The translations under genes were made by a program, and so were the position numbers. The notes beneath the pieces were generated by a model. The model was given only the letters and a program-made list of their open reading frames with translations, did not search any database and had not been told where the DNA came from. This document shows, one piece after another, positions 24,724 through 36,584 of a stretch of 64,000 nucleotides of DNA. The stretch's first letter is position 1. Each line of letters begins with the position of its first letter. Source of the stretch: Lingula anatina (Eukaryota; Brachiopoda; Lingulata; Lingulida; Lingulidae); assembly GCF_001039355.2 (NCBI RefSeq), contig NW_019775761.1:31272-95271 (forward strand), given 5' to 3'.

Positions 24724-24844
24724 CAGCAATGCCAGATTGAGAACATACAACGACCTTTCTTTTAAAGTCTACGGACCAAATAAATGTAACATTTTCCCAA
24801 TATATTTAAAAACTATAGAGCCTGAGGACATTATTAAAAAATAA
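24724..24844 (+). pseudogene. Relic of a LINE-type reverse-transcriptase C-terminus
   Basis: The frame from 24724 reads an arginine-rich ARLRTY segment, then SFKVYGPN, an asparagine and a proline at the usual spacing, and a YLKTIEP segment before a stop at about 24842. This matches the end of many non-LTR retrotransposon ORF2 proteins, which carry (F)-x-Y-x-GP-x-x-WN-x-x-P-x-x-(L)K. The usual tryptophan is replaced (KCN instead of LWN). Just upstream, a plausible HTRNA motif is reached only by removing one base from a CCC run at 24721-24723, so a frameshift is likely. No reverse-transcriptase catalytic motif, endonuclease or clear 5' part is visible. The following AT-rich stretch could be 3' UTR. 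It is a dead fragment; the clade is unknown. Confidence 0.5.
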
Positions 24845-25853
24845 TTAAATTTTTTGATTTTCAAAAAGTTTTATAACTAACTTGGTTTTTTATCTTTACA
24901 TTGTGCTCTCTATTGTAATATCTTAATATTTTAACTAATTATTTAATGGCTTATTCATCTTTTTCTGTTCATTCTACTCTTAACTCTAATGAACATTTCA
25001 TAAGGGTTTCAGAGTATTAATAAATATTATTTATATTTCAGTGCAGTGAGTGGAGTAAATGCAAAGAGGGTGCAAGAACTTGAAGCGAACGTCCAAACAC
25101 ACATATTGTTGTATTACACTGACCGTCAAGCATCTTAAAAACGGATAAGCCAGCTAGGTGAGTCACAAATAAAAAATAAGGTTTAGTGGAAAATTGTTTT
25201 TGTACGCAAATTAAAAAAAAACATTTTGGTGGTTGAAATATACAATTACTGTTTGACGTAAGTTAAGATACTGAGAAACGGTTCAAGTTTTTATGTTGTA
25301 AAACAAAAGGTTGAAATTCGAACTCACGCAAGAAAACCTGCTAAGGCGAGGGACAGCGAGATGAACCCAAGTTGAACAAAAAAACAACCAAGCGATGCTC
25401 AGTCAGTCAAGTCTGAAACACATCGTCTTCACTTGAAGTTGACATGGTACATTAAGGAAGAGGCGTCAAAAAGTGCGACCTAAAATCGTTTTATTGAGCA
25501 TTTCGCGCCAATAACTTGCTCGCTTTGCCATTAAACCCAATAACAGTGCGTGAAATATGAACAAGGGTTCATTCCTAGTTACAATGCGATTAGGCTACAA
25601 ATCAATTCGTGCTGCAAACTAGGATGAGAACGATCAATGCTAGACAACGCTGGTGCATTCCGATACGTGTAACAGCATGCATGTACAAAATACCCGGTCG
25701 CTCATTTCGGAAAAAAAACGCCATTTAAATGAAAGCCAATATGCGAGATCTTCTTATTCGCTTCAATACTTATAGAATGCCTTAGTGCTGAGTTCGTCTG
25801 TGAACGATTAAAATGAAAAAAATACCCGACATTAAATGGAGATGTGCAGCAAT
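24845..25853. other. AT-rich non-coding stretch up to the gap
   Basis: No supported gene. The first 200 bp or so may be the 3' untranslated part of the LINE relic. The rest shows nothing recognisable. Confidence 0.4.
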
Positions 25854-26160
25854 NNNNNNNNNNNNNNNNNNNNNNNNNNNNNNNNNNNNNNNNNNNNNNN
25901 NNNNNNNNNNNNNNNNNNNNNNNNNNNNNNNNNNNNNNNNNNNNNNNNNNNNNNNNNNNNNNNNNNNNNNNNNNNNNNNNNNNNNNNNNNNNNNNNNNNN
26001 NNNNNNNNNNNNNNNNNNNNNNNNNNNNNNNNNNNNNNNNNNNNNNNNNNNNNNNNNNNNNNNNNNNNNNNNNNNNNNNNNNNNNNNNNNNNNNNNNNNN
26101 NNNNNNNNNNNNNNNNNNNNNNNNNNNNNNNNNNNNNNNNNNNNNNNNNNNNNNNNNNNN
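25854..26160. other. Assembly gap, 307 Ns
   Basis: A run of N. The flanks are not visibly duplicated, unlike those of the single-N gaps. Apparent open frames spanning it are meaningless. Confidence 0.99.
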
Positions 26161-29100
26161 GACGTCATCGGTAAGATCACATTTGTGTAAATGCTAAGAA
26201 ATATACTAACTGAAAATTAAAGATTTATCGATTATCCCCCCACCCCCAAAAAAAAAAAAAAGAAAAAAACTGTTAGTGCCTTTGTGAAGGGATCGTGCTT
26301 CTGGGCCTCTAGCCGTATGGCGTGACTTCACTAAGACCTGCAATACGTTCCCCCGTTGTAAGATGAAGGTAAAAGCAGTCGTACCATGCCGCTGCATGGT
26401 CTACTTCCTTATAAGGAAAAAACACTGCTTCGAGAAAAAAACATCAAAACCACGATATGTTGATTTCTTGCATATACGGCAGCCCTGGTCTCAGGAATAT
26501 GGCAATGACCATAAATTGGAGCCTGTATCCTTGCAGATTAATCTTAAAATCAGATCATTGTGGCGTTTCTGGTCAATCAGCGACTATTCTATCCACAGAG
26601 TGCTTACAAATGATTATAGTACATCGGAATCGGACTAGAATTTTAGGGCAATCAAATGGCACGTCCCTTGACGAGACAAATGCATAGGACAGTTTTCGCC
26701 GAGAAGGAGGAAATGTATTCTATCGATTTAACACGCGTCATGCTTGTCATCCTTTCTTAATCAAAATTTTAACGGTGGGAATGGCTCAGACTACAATCGA
26801 AGCGACGAAGTAGGACATCACACTTCTATGGCATGGCAATCTATTGAAAACCTGCTGAACGTGGCCATGTTCTGGTAAACTATTGCCTGTTGTTGTAACT
26901 TTTTTCGTGTGTGTGTACATTTTTGACAAATTTGAAAAAAAGCAGCTGTAAGCAACCATGAAATTTGTTGCGATTTAATTTTGTTCTCAAACGACCATGC
27001 TAGCTCACCCCAAAAACACAAATAATTAGAAGTGTTTGGCCCATAAATTTGAATTAATGAGTAGAAAGCTTCCATCCATCTACAACGCTTGGCCGGTTCG
27101 TTGAAACTCCATAGTGAATTATTTAATGAGCTGACAAATTACGCGACGTTTCAACTCATTTCCTGATGCGGGAGAGGATGGCACCAATGGGATAACAAGT
27201 CCAGGAAACACAGACAACTCTGAGAATGCCCAAGAGGCGACAGCTTTGGGTTGTTATCTAAAATAGGAAACAGACCATTGCAAAACTCGTTTGTGTCAAA
27301 TCTAGACTATTTTCAATGAAACAGTTCTCTGTGTCGCAAACAAGGGCCTGTAATTAAAGCAAGGATGTCTATTGTAAGTAAAATAGCCTCCTTTTCTCTC
27401 CGTTTTATAAATCAAAAAACAGTGGTTTTGTGCTGAAATTTTTTGTCACCGAAAATATTTGTAACCAGGTGGACTACCGTCTCCCATACTGATAATACAC
27501 GTATTAAGCGCAGTGTTCTGTTACATTATGTATAACATGCTGCAGATATGTTACTCGCTTGCTTTACTCTTTTGTTTAATTCAACATGTCGACCGTTTTC
27601 AGCGATCCGCCGCCCCTAACTAATCTAAATGTGACGCGCACTTCAAAAATGTAGTACTTGCACACTTACTAAAACTGTATTTGTGAAAGGCACCTGGAAT
27701 TTCAAAAATCATTTGACTATAAAGCCATCTTGGTTTTGAATATATTTGATCCTGGGATTATGGTGCCCAGATGATCAATCTTACTGAAGAACATATTCCG
27801 TCTTTATTTTCCAAAGCTGGTGTCCCAAGGACTTAATTATCCAACATTTCTGCCTTACGCAGTACATGCGGAGGGATTTGGGAGATCACGCAACCATTAA
27901 AATTGATTGACTCTGATGGGAAACTTGCAACGCATTCCAGTATGTTCATGATCTAACTACCCGCATCATAACAGCTTGGAATACAGCCTATGTCCCATAT
28001 GTACTGGAAGCTGCACTCTGTTACATTCTATTACTGTGACCTTGCCGTGTCACCTTTAAATATTAAACGGCTTACATCTGTTGTAAGTAGCATTTGAAAC
28101 TAAAGTTTAAGCAGATGGTACCTTGTTGGATCCAGCGTATTTCGTGCGAAACTCGACAAATCAAAAGGTTTCTTATCAGTAGTGCTCTGCGCAGGTGCAG
28201 TGACATCAGCGCGTGCACTGAAGAAGCAAAATGTCAGGGCTGCTGGAAAATTACAGCGAATTTGCAGCGAATTTGCCGCAATAGTGCTGCAAACTTTTCA
28301 TTTTGCTAAGGAATTTCACTCACTTCATTTGATGCATATTGGCCGCTATGCAGGTATTATTTCGCTGTGTAAAGCAAAAACCGGGCAGCGATGACACTCA
28401 ATACTTCACAGCCAGCTGCTCTAGTTTTCTGATGTTTTTTGAAATGTTTCATTTGACTCACTGGCCGTGGGCGACGGCTCTTTTCTAACCGACATGATTT
28501 AAGGCACTTCGCCTTAGCTGATTGATAAAACAGTGTATTGTCTCCATAATACAAGACAATACACGACTGAAACCCTTCCAACCCGATCTCAATTTAGAAG
28601 TTATGTACATACATTGTACATTTACTGTTACACACACGTGTTTTTTTCCAGTCAAAAGAAAATACATGATCTGCCCAAACTTAAAAAGTCTGTAAATGAG
28701 AATGCGCAATAGATAAACATTTAAAAGGCGTTCGTATATGGAATACTGATTGATTGATGTACACAATGGTCAAATGTCATCGATCATCATCAGCGGAACA
28801 ACAGGTGCGCTACACGTGCATGGTACTCTATAGTGACATATACTGTATACCGGTAAAGTATGTCTTTAGAAAAAATAGCACATAATTAATACTAACGGTG
28901 AGCAACACTGGCAACCTGCTATACTATCCTTCTCACCTTTAATGTAGCCTGAAACATACATCATTTTAAAACATCATGTTTCTGTCACCTGTTTCCACCC
29001 GAGGCGATCTGTTTTAATGTATTTTATAGCTCGTTAGATCCAGTTCACTGTCATGATCAATGTCGATACACGACACCTACGCAGACCCGGGTCCCAAACT

Positions 29101-29847
29101 GGATTGGGCTGTCGTTTACACTCACATTATCTAAGTAAAAACCATTCAATTGAGGAGAGTTTCAGTGCATATGTTACCTGTGGCATAACGTGACCTTTAA
29201 CCTTGACCTTTTTTTTTAATCTGACCTTTTTAAATTGAATTTGTCTAAAGTTTGGCCAAGATTTAAATATGAGCGTGGGAGAAGCAGCGAAAAGGAGGGG
29301 GGTCAATGACTATGTGTACCAAGTATTTTCGGTCCTGGAAGTAAATAAACTTTTGACAGTATTTGAATGTACGAAAAGAGAAAACTTAAAGTTATACCGG
29401 TACTGTACGTGTTTGAAAATTTCCAAAAATTAAATTGGCTTCCTCTACATATCCTGTAAATTCTTCTTCTCTTTTTCAATTAAGACATGAAAAAATATTC
29501 CAAAAATCATCAAATAAAAGTGCCAGATGTGATTATTTTCTTCTGTAATGCACAAGAAGACAATGCCGTCTAAATGACTGACCAGACATTCAGAACCCGT
29601 TGGATTCAATTAGAAATGTCTTAAATCATCGAATCTGAATTCATGGTCCAGTCGAAGAATGATTCGTGAGTAGGGAAAAATTGCAAAGTTTTCAAGGGAA
29701 ATCCAATTTGACTGGAATATACCATACGGGATACGTTTTATATTATTTCACATTTGCTTGTCCCAAGTAAATAGGATAAAATGTTTATGGTTTAGTGTTG
29801 TAAAAATACAAACTGTATCACAGTTAGACTTTGAACGTGAGAACGGC
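26161..29847. other. Non-coding stretch, no gene recognised
   Basis: Open frames up to 93 codons lack motifs. A short iterated GCAGCGAATTTGC-type sequence lies at 28244-28305, with a related one at 50738-50835. TGACCT motifs recur at 29191, 29204 and 29222. No supported gene or RNA. Confidence 0.45.
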
Positions 29848-30197
29848 GTGGCAGGAATGGTAGTCCTAGGAATAATAGTCCAGGTTCCCATATGATTAGT
29901 ACAGGTAAGGGTTAGTTGGAGGTTAGTATAACACCCCATTTCCATAGATTAGATCGACCTACTTTATATCGACCTAACTCCCTGGGGGTTCACGCTAAAT
30001 AGCTGTCAGCCGGGCGGACACGAAAGTTAATTACCTCCTTACAGCTTGACATTTAAGTCGGATTATCTGAAAGTAATCTAGTGAGACTCCCCGCGGGGAT
30101 AGATCGATCTAAAATCTATGGGAATAGAGCCTATGGGACGATTGTCACAAGTACAAAATAGTAGGGACGGACTAGCGGACTTCAATTCCTGTTACAC
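29848..30197 (+). mobile_element. MITE family A, copy 4, interrupted by a nested MITE B
   Basis: The left part (29848-29930) carries GGCAGGAATGGTAGTCC, CCCATATGATTAGTACAGG and GGGTTAGTTGGAG. The right part (30132-30197) carries TGGGACGATTGTCAC and ends TTCAATTCCTGTTACAC. Joining the parts gives the same order and length as the uninterrupted copies. The 201-bp insert between them is a separate element. Confidence 0.85.
29931..30131 (+). mobile_element. MITE family B inserted in MITE A, with TA duplication
   Basis: The element begins ACACCCCATTTCCATAGATT and ends CTATGGGAATAGAGCC, with the family-B core (CTGTCAGCCG, TAATCTAGTGAGACTCC) between. TA at 29929-29930 and 30132-30133 duplicates the single TA of the intact A sequence (TTAGTATATGGGA at 2946-3103). 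This is direct evidence for TA target-site duplication and for B transposing after this A copy inserted. Confidence 0.9.
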
Positions 30198-32970
30198 TGG
30201 TACACGTGCTGGACAATATATCTAGACAAAACTGTGAACTTCGAAATATGATGGAATTTTCCACACAGGAATTTAACAAGTCCCGCCCACGTGAACATCA
30301 CGTGACATCTCAGCCCTTTGGTCTTCCGGTCTTTTTGAAAGCGAGGCTTGCATTCAATCCGACAAACATGCGTGCACAATGAAAAACCAAACTGATTTTC
30401 AATTCCAGTTTGTCTCCAATTTCAGCATTGATTCCAAACTCGTGAACAATTGGATTAGTTTCCACGAAGCCATATTTTGAACTTTCACTAGCGAAAGGGT
30501 TAAACGAAATAGGAGACGTTATACGATACTCTTTTCAGATCCTACATCTGGGATGTAATTGTAGTTGGTAAACCTAATTTTGGTTAATGTACCGTGGACA
30601 TTTTACGTGTAGTTTTTGGCTCAAAATGAACGCAACTTTGAACGAATTATCAACGCCACGAATACAATAGAAAGGCTGTTGTGGCATTGTGTATTAACAA
30701 AAGATACACTTTTAAGTAGGCGAAACCTGCAATGATCGGATAAGTTTTCTAAATGCAATTACATCTGTTTTTCAAGACAGTCCAGGATTTATGACAATGG
30801 CCGTTTAAAAGGCACGTGCTCGATAGATTGTCAATAAACCAAACACGCACTTGCAATCCATCTTTAAAGGAGTGAAAAATGAAACTCGCGATGCAGCGGC
30901 TTTGGCTACTAATTGGATTTCGAGGTTTCAGTTAGTACATATTGTCATCTGCAAACGATTGATAAGTTAATGTTTTCAGATTGTTTTTTTTTTTTTTTTT
31001 TTTTTTTTTGTACTGAGACTTACGGGAACGGAGAAAAAACACAACCACTATAACAGGCGATTTTACGGAAAGAAACAAGAGGTATGTTTACATGTAGATA
31101 ATGTAACTTTTTACAGTACTCTGAAACATATTTTCCCTCGAAGCATTGGCAGTCCTATACGGCACGTGACACAGAATGGACCAATCACCTTCAACGTCCT
31201 CCTCTCGGAATTATAAAATGTTGTTTTTTTTAACAAGGGATTCGGGATACGCGATGGTTTCCTCATCGCATGATCCTGAATCAAACAACTCGGCAAAGCA
31301 ACCTCCAATTACCACATATAACTTCAAGTTATCAGAAAACATGTACTGATAACTTTATGTAAATACATGTAACTAAAATGAGAAAATTTATACTCTTAAT
31401 TGATTATTCTTTGTGCTATGAACCGTACGTTTTCTCCTTCTGTCCGGGATTCAAATTAACCCCGGTAATTTCTAGTGACAAGAACACCTGAAGCTCACTT
31501 CTTCCACGTTTCCGTTCTCCTTTGAGCCCTCGCGGTCTCGTGGAGAACTGCGGGCTAAAGATCATATTAGATTTTAATCAAACAGCACGCATGATAAGTA
31601 CTTCGAGTAATGGCTTTTTCTTTCAGCCAGCTGCAGCGTTTTTACATTTACAAGAACCGTAGCTTCCGGGAGGATTTCTTTGTTTAAAGCTAATGATGAT
31701 TTAGGAACTAAAGCATTCGCCATTCATATGTTATATCTATTACAAATATTGCAATAATCGTTGTCCCGATATGGAACCATGACTGCTATCAAGCCTGTAT
31801 GAATGTGAAAATATCAGACGCACTCCATAGTACACGTCCTACATGTAGATATCAATATTTTAAGTTGGAAGTCATTCTCATACTGTTTAAACCTTCCATT
31901 GACTTAGAACGATTTAGTAGTACGTAGCAGTTTCTGCCCAATGACGCAACAGACTAGCCTTGGTACATGTATTACGGCTTTCCGCCGTGAGATATCATTA
32001 TACATTGTGGCCAATAAAAGAGAGACTCACATAACATCAATCTATCATTGATTTCGTTAAAATGAGTACATGATCTATCGGGCTGAAACAGAACAATCCA
32101 TGCAAGCCTTTATGCCGAGAAACACGCTTGGCTATATTAACAAAATGAACAATTCAAGAAATAGGAGACCGCTTTTCTTCTGTCAGACTGGTTTCATGTG
32201 TTTCTTTACAGAACTATAGCAGTTCGCTTTGATCTATTATTAACTATAATCTGCCTTGAACAGACAATTGATATATTCATGTGATACTCGGCATGCCATA
32301 CGTTTTTTAAAACAACATATAAAATGCATGCATGTGTGTGAACAGGACGAGTTAATTTCTAAAACCACAATTCTGCAAAAAGCGTGATACCAGTATCAGT
32401 CCCTCGCATATTCACCTGTATGGCATTTGATATTTCTTAATTTGCTCGAGCGAGTCGGCCATGTGTTACTTGGTATAGGAATCCTTGGAGCGTTATGTTT
32501 ACTAGATATCTTGTAAAAAGTCTACTTCACCTAGATATGTCTTGGTTGTCAGGATTATTTTAATAAAATCCGAAAAGAGTGAACACTCCATGAGGTTCTA
32601 ATTGTGTTTCAGTGGCTCTGATGGGAGAATCTGCACGGATCTAGCCACCAAGTGTGCAGTCATCAGGTTTTATGGATAGATAATTTCTATTATTTGTTTT
32701 GCAGAACAAACAATTTCATTAATTTACCCATTTACCCACCCATGGTTAATTGTATCAACGATCCATGTGCTAAAGCACTGCGAGCCATCATGCGATCGCA
32801 GAATGCATTATTCACGGCGAATGACATGGAATGCTGCGCTGATTATGCCACCCGCCGTGAATTCTAAATGTTTCCACATATATTTTTGGCTTAAATTGAA
32901 TTGTGCACATGTAGAGGCGTATGAATACAACGCCGACAACAGAACACAATTACACAAATAAAGGAAACTC
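30198..32970. other. Non-coding stretch, inferred first coding-intron region of the KCNQ gene
   Basis: The region lies just downstream, in the minus-strand sense, of the KCNQ exon donor, so it is probably intronic. I looked for further channel exons (S1-S6, pore) and could not identify one; short exons could be missed by eye. A 26-bp T run lies at 30984-31009. The palindrome ACATGTA recurs at about 31340-31970. Confidence 0.4.
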
Positions 32971-32977
32971 TACTTAC
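32971..32977 (-). other. Splice donor of the KCNQ exon
   Basis: Read on the minus strand, the sequence is GTAAGTA, directly after the coding bases CGT. The exon ends after two bases of a valine codon (phase 2). From memory, vertebrate KCNQ genes also split the coding sequence at this place in S1 in the same phase. Confidence 0.85.
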
Positions 32978-33609
32978 ACGAACACATGGTACGCTATGGA
33001 GGTCCAATCCTTGGGCCTTTCCAGAAAGTTGTATACTTTTGACTGAACCTTTCTGTAGTGGGGGTCCGGAGGCGGTCGGTAGGCTATCGGTTTCCCAAGA
33101 AGCGACAGTCTAGGCTGCCTAAACCTTGAATGCATCGAACCCCCATGTTTCCTTCCATGGATGTTATTAAATTCCTTCTCCACGTCGGTTCTAAGGGAAT
33201 TTTTCTCCGAGTCGCCGTCATCCATGATAAATTCAACGCGCAGACGTTTGCCGTCGTTTCCTCGCCGATGGTGAGAAGATCCCTTCAAACAAGGGGCCCT
33301 GAGCGTACGCTTTTCTTTCTTCTCGTCGTGATCGTCTGCAAATTTTTGAGGTGAGCAACACTGCTCGTCTGCTGCTAGTTTCACTTCCTTCACTTTAATT
33401 CCACACGGCTCTGTCTCTGCCGCGATCGCGTTATCGTCTGCTAGATCCCAGTGGCAATTATCGCCTGCTAAGTTTGTATCCTCGAACCCCAACTGATGAG
33501 TGTTAATCTCAAAGTCGATTGCTCTGTGCAGCTCCTCTTGCTCGCGCTCGAATGTATCATTCTGCTGCTCTGAGTCGAGCAACGATCCAAGCGCCTCTAG
33601 TGACGACAT
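32978..33609 (-). CDS. KCNQ: KCNQ (Kv7) voltage-gated potassium channel, first coding exon (partial)
   Basis: This exon encodes the N-terminal cytoplasmic region and the very start of transmembrane helix S1 of a Kv7-family channel subunit. Such subunits form tetrameric, slowly activating potassium channels of the plasma membrane. The exon holds 210 full codons plus two bases. Residues 169-174 read SLLGKP, shared with the KCNQ2-5 type. Residues 186-199 carry RKVQSKVYNFLERP, typical of the pre-S1 segment of the whole family; VYNFLERP is exactly the KCNQ1 form. The S1 start is at about 202-210 (WTSIAYHVF). The first 160 residues are acidic and low in known motifs, making the N-terminus longer than the roughly 100-120 residues usual in vertebrates. 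The ATG at 33607-33609 (context AAAATG) is the first after an in-frame TGA at 33664-33666. All other channel domains (S2-S6, pore, calmodulin-binding tail) are missing from this exon. The exact paralogue is unresolved. Confidence 0.88.
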
Positions 33610-33719
33610 TTTGACCGATTTGAAGAACAGTATCTGTTTAGTCCAGGTCTCCGTGAGGATTCTTCATTCACATCTACAGCAATTACGTGGCATGATTAGA
33701 GTCCTCCAAATCAATTTAC

Positions 33720-33740
33720 CTGAAAAATAAATACCTCAAT
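33720..33740 (-). other. Possible splice acceptor or donor in the KCNQ 5' UTR
   Basis: On the minus strand, a pyrimidine-rich TATTTATTTTTCAG ends at 33720, about 110 bp before the start codon, and could join a separate 5' UTR exon. The next bases make CAG followed by GTAAAT, so the same site could be a donor. Without transcripts I cannot decide, and the true transcription start is unknown. Confidence 0.3.
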
Positions 33741-35928
33741 TGCAATTTTGTAAATATTGGAATAATAAAGAATATGGTTATGAGATTAAGACGGTGCGCG
33801 GTAATTTCAGCCCAATTTATCTTCCTTACTTGCCGGATTATTTGTGGTGTAAAATTTCAGCGTAACCCCACTTAGATAAATAATTCCAAGGAATGTAAAA
33901 TACTTTCATTGCCCACAAAAACAAAATGTTTCCAAATCATTCTCAAATGTGGTGGATTATCGTCAGAACGTTTGTCGGATATGCGGTTCACACTCAATCA
34001 TCTTTTTGAAAAATGAGTCCAAATGACCACTTTATATTTCCTAGCTAAATAACAAAATTGGTTGAACTCATATGGCATGGACCACAATAACAAATTACCA
34101 TCCCTGAATCAGACACTTACCACGCAAAAAAACACCCAAATGACAAACTAAAAGTGTTGACTCTGGTTTGAAAACTTTGGCTTACGTGTGAACACATGTT
34201 TATCTAATGCCATGTTTGAGAAATAACAAAATGCTCGGAACGCACGTCAGTGATTAAGAAGCGGAATATCATTTTCTTTAAACTTCCGGGGGGGGATATT
34301 TTCTCTAGAACTAAATAAGACAGGAGCTGGGTGATATGCCAGAACAAATTTTCATCTCCTTGCAAATTTTCGTAGTGTAAATACCTATGTTTATATACCC
34401 TTTTTGTTAATGGTAGAAATCCACCATGTAAAAATATACGTTCCATAAAGTGAAAAATGTTTTTATCGTTTTCTCCTTCTAAAACAACAGGAAAAAGATT
34501 GTGGGCAAGAAAATGGTTTTGACCTTGACCTAGCTTTTTAGCCACACGTGCAACGATCGTCTGCCTGGGTTTTATGATCTCTCAGCACGTTCTGTTGAAA
34601 GCTGCGTTGAACGATTTTTTTCCTACAAATCCACCTGGATTTCGTCCTTACAAGCTCAATGTTTATTTATATTCGGAAATCTACATTCCATAGTTTTTGT
34701 TAAAACAGAAATACATTCGGTCTTCTCCGGAAACTTTCGGGAATGCTCTTCAGATACACATTTATTGGCTCCAGATTAGTAGTTGGTTAGTCTAATTCTG
34801 AAACATTAGACAAGCATGTGCTAATCCATGTGTATCTCTTAAGCCATATCCATAAACTTGACGTGATATAGATGTGTTAACTGAATGATAAAGATGGTGT
34901 CATTGTTGATAGGCATCTTTACTTTATAATTTTGTTTTCCGTTTTTATTTTGAGGTAATTATATATCTGAAGTCTGTTTTATCTGTATCTTAGCTTCGAT
35001 GTAAAAGACTTGATTTAAAAAAATGTTAATGTTTAATAAGTTAGCACTTCGTTGCCAGTAAGTTGAAACGCTTTATATTCTACTAGTAATATGCTAATCA
35101 AAAATGAGAAATCCTCTCTGTGTGTTTTGAATTCCTTGACATGGAGTACGACTGATTATCTAAATGACTTTAATATCAGCACAATTACTACATAACAGCG
35201 CATTTTCCATTAGTTTAAAGATGCATACGAAGTCAATTTTTGGTCACAAAAGCCAACCAGATGAAAGCATATAGTTTCAAGTAGTATAACTAAGAGAATT
35301 ACCAAAAGGCATTGTTTAATTTTACCCGAAAGTGATGTTTGAATAGATTTTTCTGCTAGCATTCTATGCTGCATGTCAATGGGCCAGAAAAGTAGGTCAC
35401 GAAAGTAGGTTAAATTTTTGACCAAAAATTCAAAGAAAGGAGCAGTCTAAAGTTCTTTTTTGGCTGATCCAGTTATTTATTCAGTAAATCCCTTGGCATG
35501 TAGGATTTATTTGAGTCATATAAGAAACTAGTAGAAGTGGTTTATATGTGATACTGGGAATCTAGGCTCAACTGATGCTCGATTTGTATGTACCTTTAAA
35601 CGACAACAAAATCAACGCACAAATGTATTCTCTCATTCATTGAATAAATATGGGTTTTTGATATAGATTACCAATGCCTTGTCTTTGACAATCTAAGCAT
35701 ATGACATATCGAAGTTTTTGACAGCGCCCTCGTTTGTTTATGTGGCAAAGTAAGAAGCAGCTCCCTGATACATATAGAACAGTTGGTACGTCTCATTGGC
35801 TTAGCTAGAAAACCCTTACTGTACGTAACGAGCTTTTACTCCAGTAAATGTTCCAATTCTTTTACAGGCGGTTTATGTTAGAGAGTACCCGTTTTCCACC
35901 ATTTCTTGCTTTGCATTAGTGTGGTCTT
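33741..35928. other. Non-coding stretch upstream of the KCNQ exon
   Basis: This is the likely promoter-side or 5' intron region of the KCNQ gene. I see no TATA box I could assign, no CpG-rich patch and no dispersed repeat. The 113-codon minus frame at 34204-34545 has no recognised motif. Confidence 0.4.
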
Positions 35929-36412
35929 TACCTGTTTATGGGGAGCCGGGTAGCGCCACACCTTCAAACTTTGCCATATTTACCTGTATATGAGGAGCCG
36001 GGTAACGCCACACCTTCAAACTGTGCCATATTTACCTGTATGCGGGGAGCCGGGTAATGCCACACCTTCAAACTGTGCCATATTTACCTGTATATGGGGA
36101 GCCGGGTAACGCCACACCTTCATAATGTGCCATATTTACCTGTATATGGGGAGCCGGGTAACGCCACACCTTCAAACTGTGCCATATTTACCTGTATATG
36201 AGGAGCCGGGTAACGCCACACCTTCAAACTGTGCCATATTTACCTGTATACCGGGAGCCGGGTAACGCCACACCTTCATAATGTGCCATATTTACCTGTA
36301 TATGGGGAGCCGGGTAACGCCACACCTTCAAACTGTGCCATATTTACCTGTATTTGGGGAGCCGGTAAACGGCACACCTTCATAATGTGCCATATTTACC
36401 TGTATCTTCACA
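35929..36412 (+). repeat. Minisatellite, about nine units of 52 bp
   Basis: The unit runs through CATATTTACCTGTATATGGG, GAGCCGGGTAACGCCACACC and TTCAAACTGTGC. Units recur every 52 bp from 35931 (35983, 36035 and so on). They alternate between variants with CAAACTGTG and CATAATGTG, and between ATGGGGAG, ATGAGGAG and ACCGGGAG. Degenerate traces continue to about 36480. The variant order suggests unequal exchange or conversion among units. Confidence 0.93.
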
Positions 36413-36584
36413 CAGTGTCGCCTTTAACTGTATGTGAAGATCAAAACGCTTTACCTTAAGACGGTGCCATAATTACCTGTTCGTGGTGGATAATAACGCC
36501 AAACCTCCAAATACTGTAGAACACCGAAGAATGCATTTTTCAAAAGGTCCTTTCTCTGTCGATATATTTTTTTCAACGTTCCGT

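Noticed and set aside
25782-26197. Open frames across the N gap
   Set aside because: They are produced by translating Ns.
29191-29227. Three TGACCT (AGGTCA) nuclear-receptor half-sites
   Set aside because: Spacing is irregular, the region is T-rich, and no gene start is nearby. Too common by chance to call.
33130-33354. Plus-strand frames opposite the KCNQ exon (also 33500-33730)
   Set aside because: They are shadows of the real minus-strand exon.
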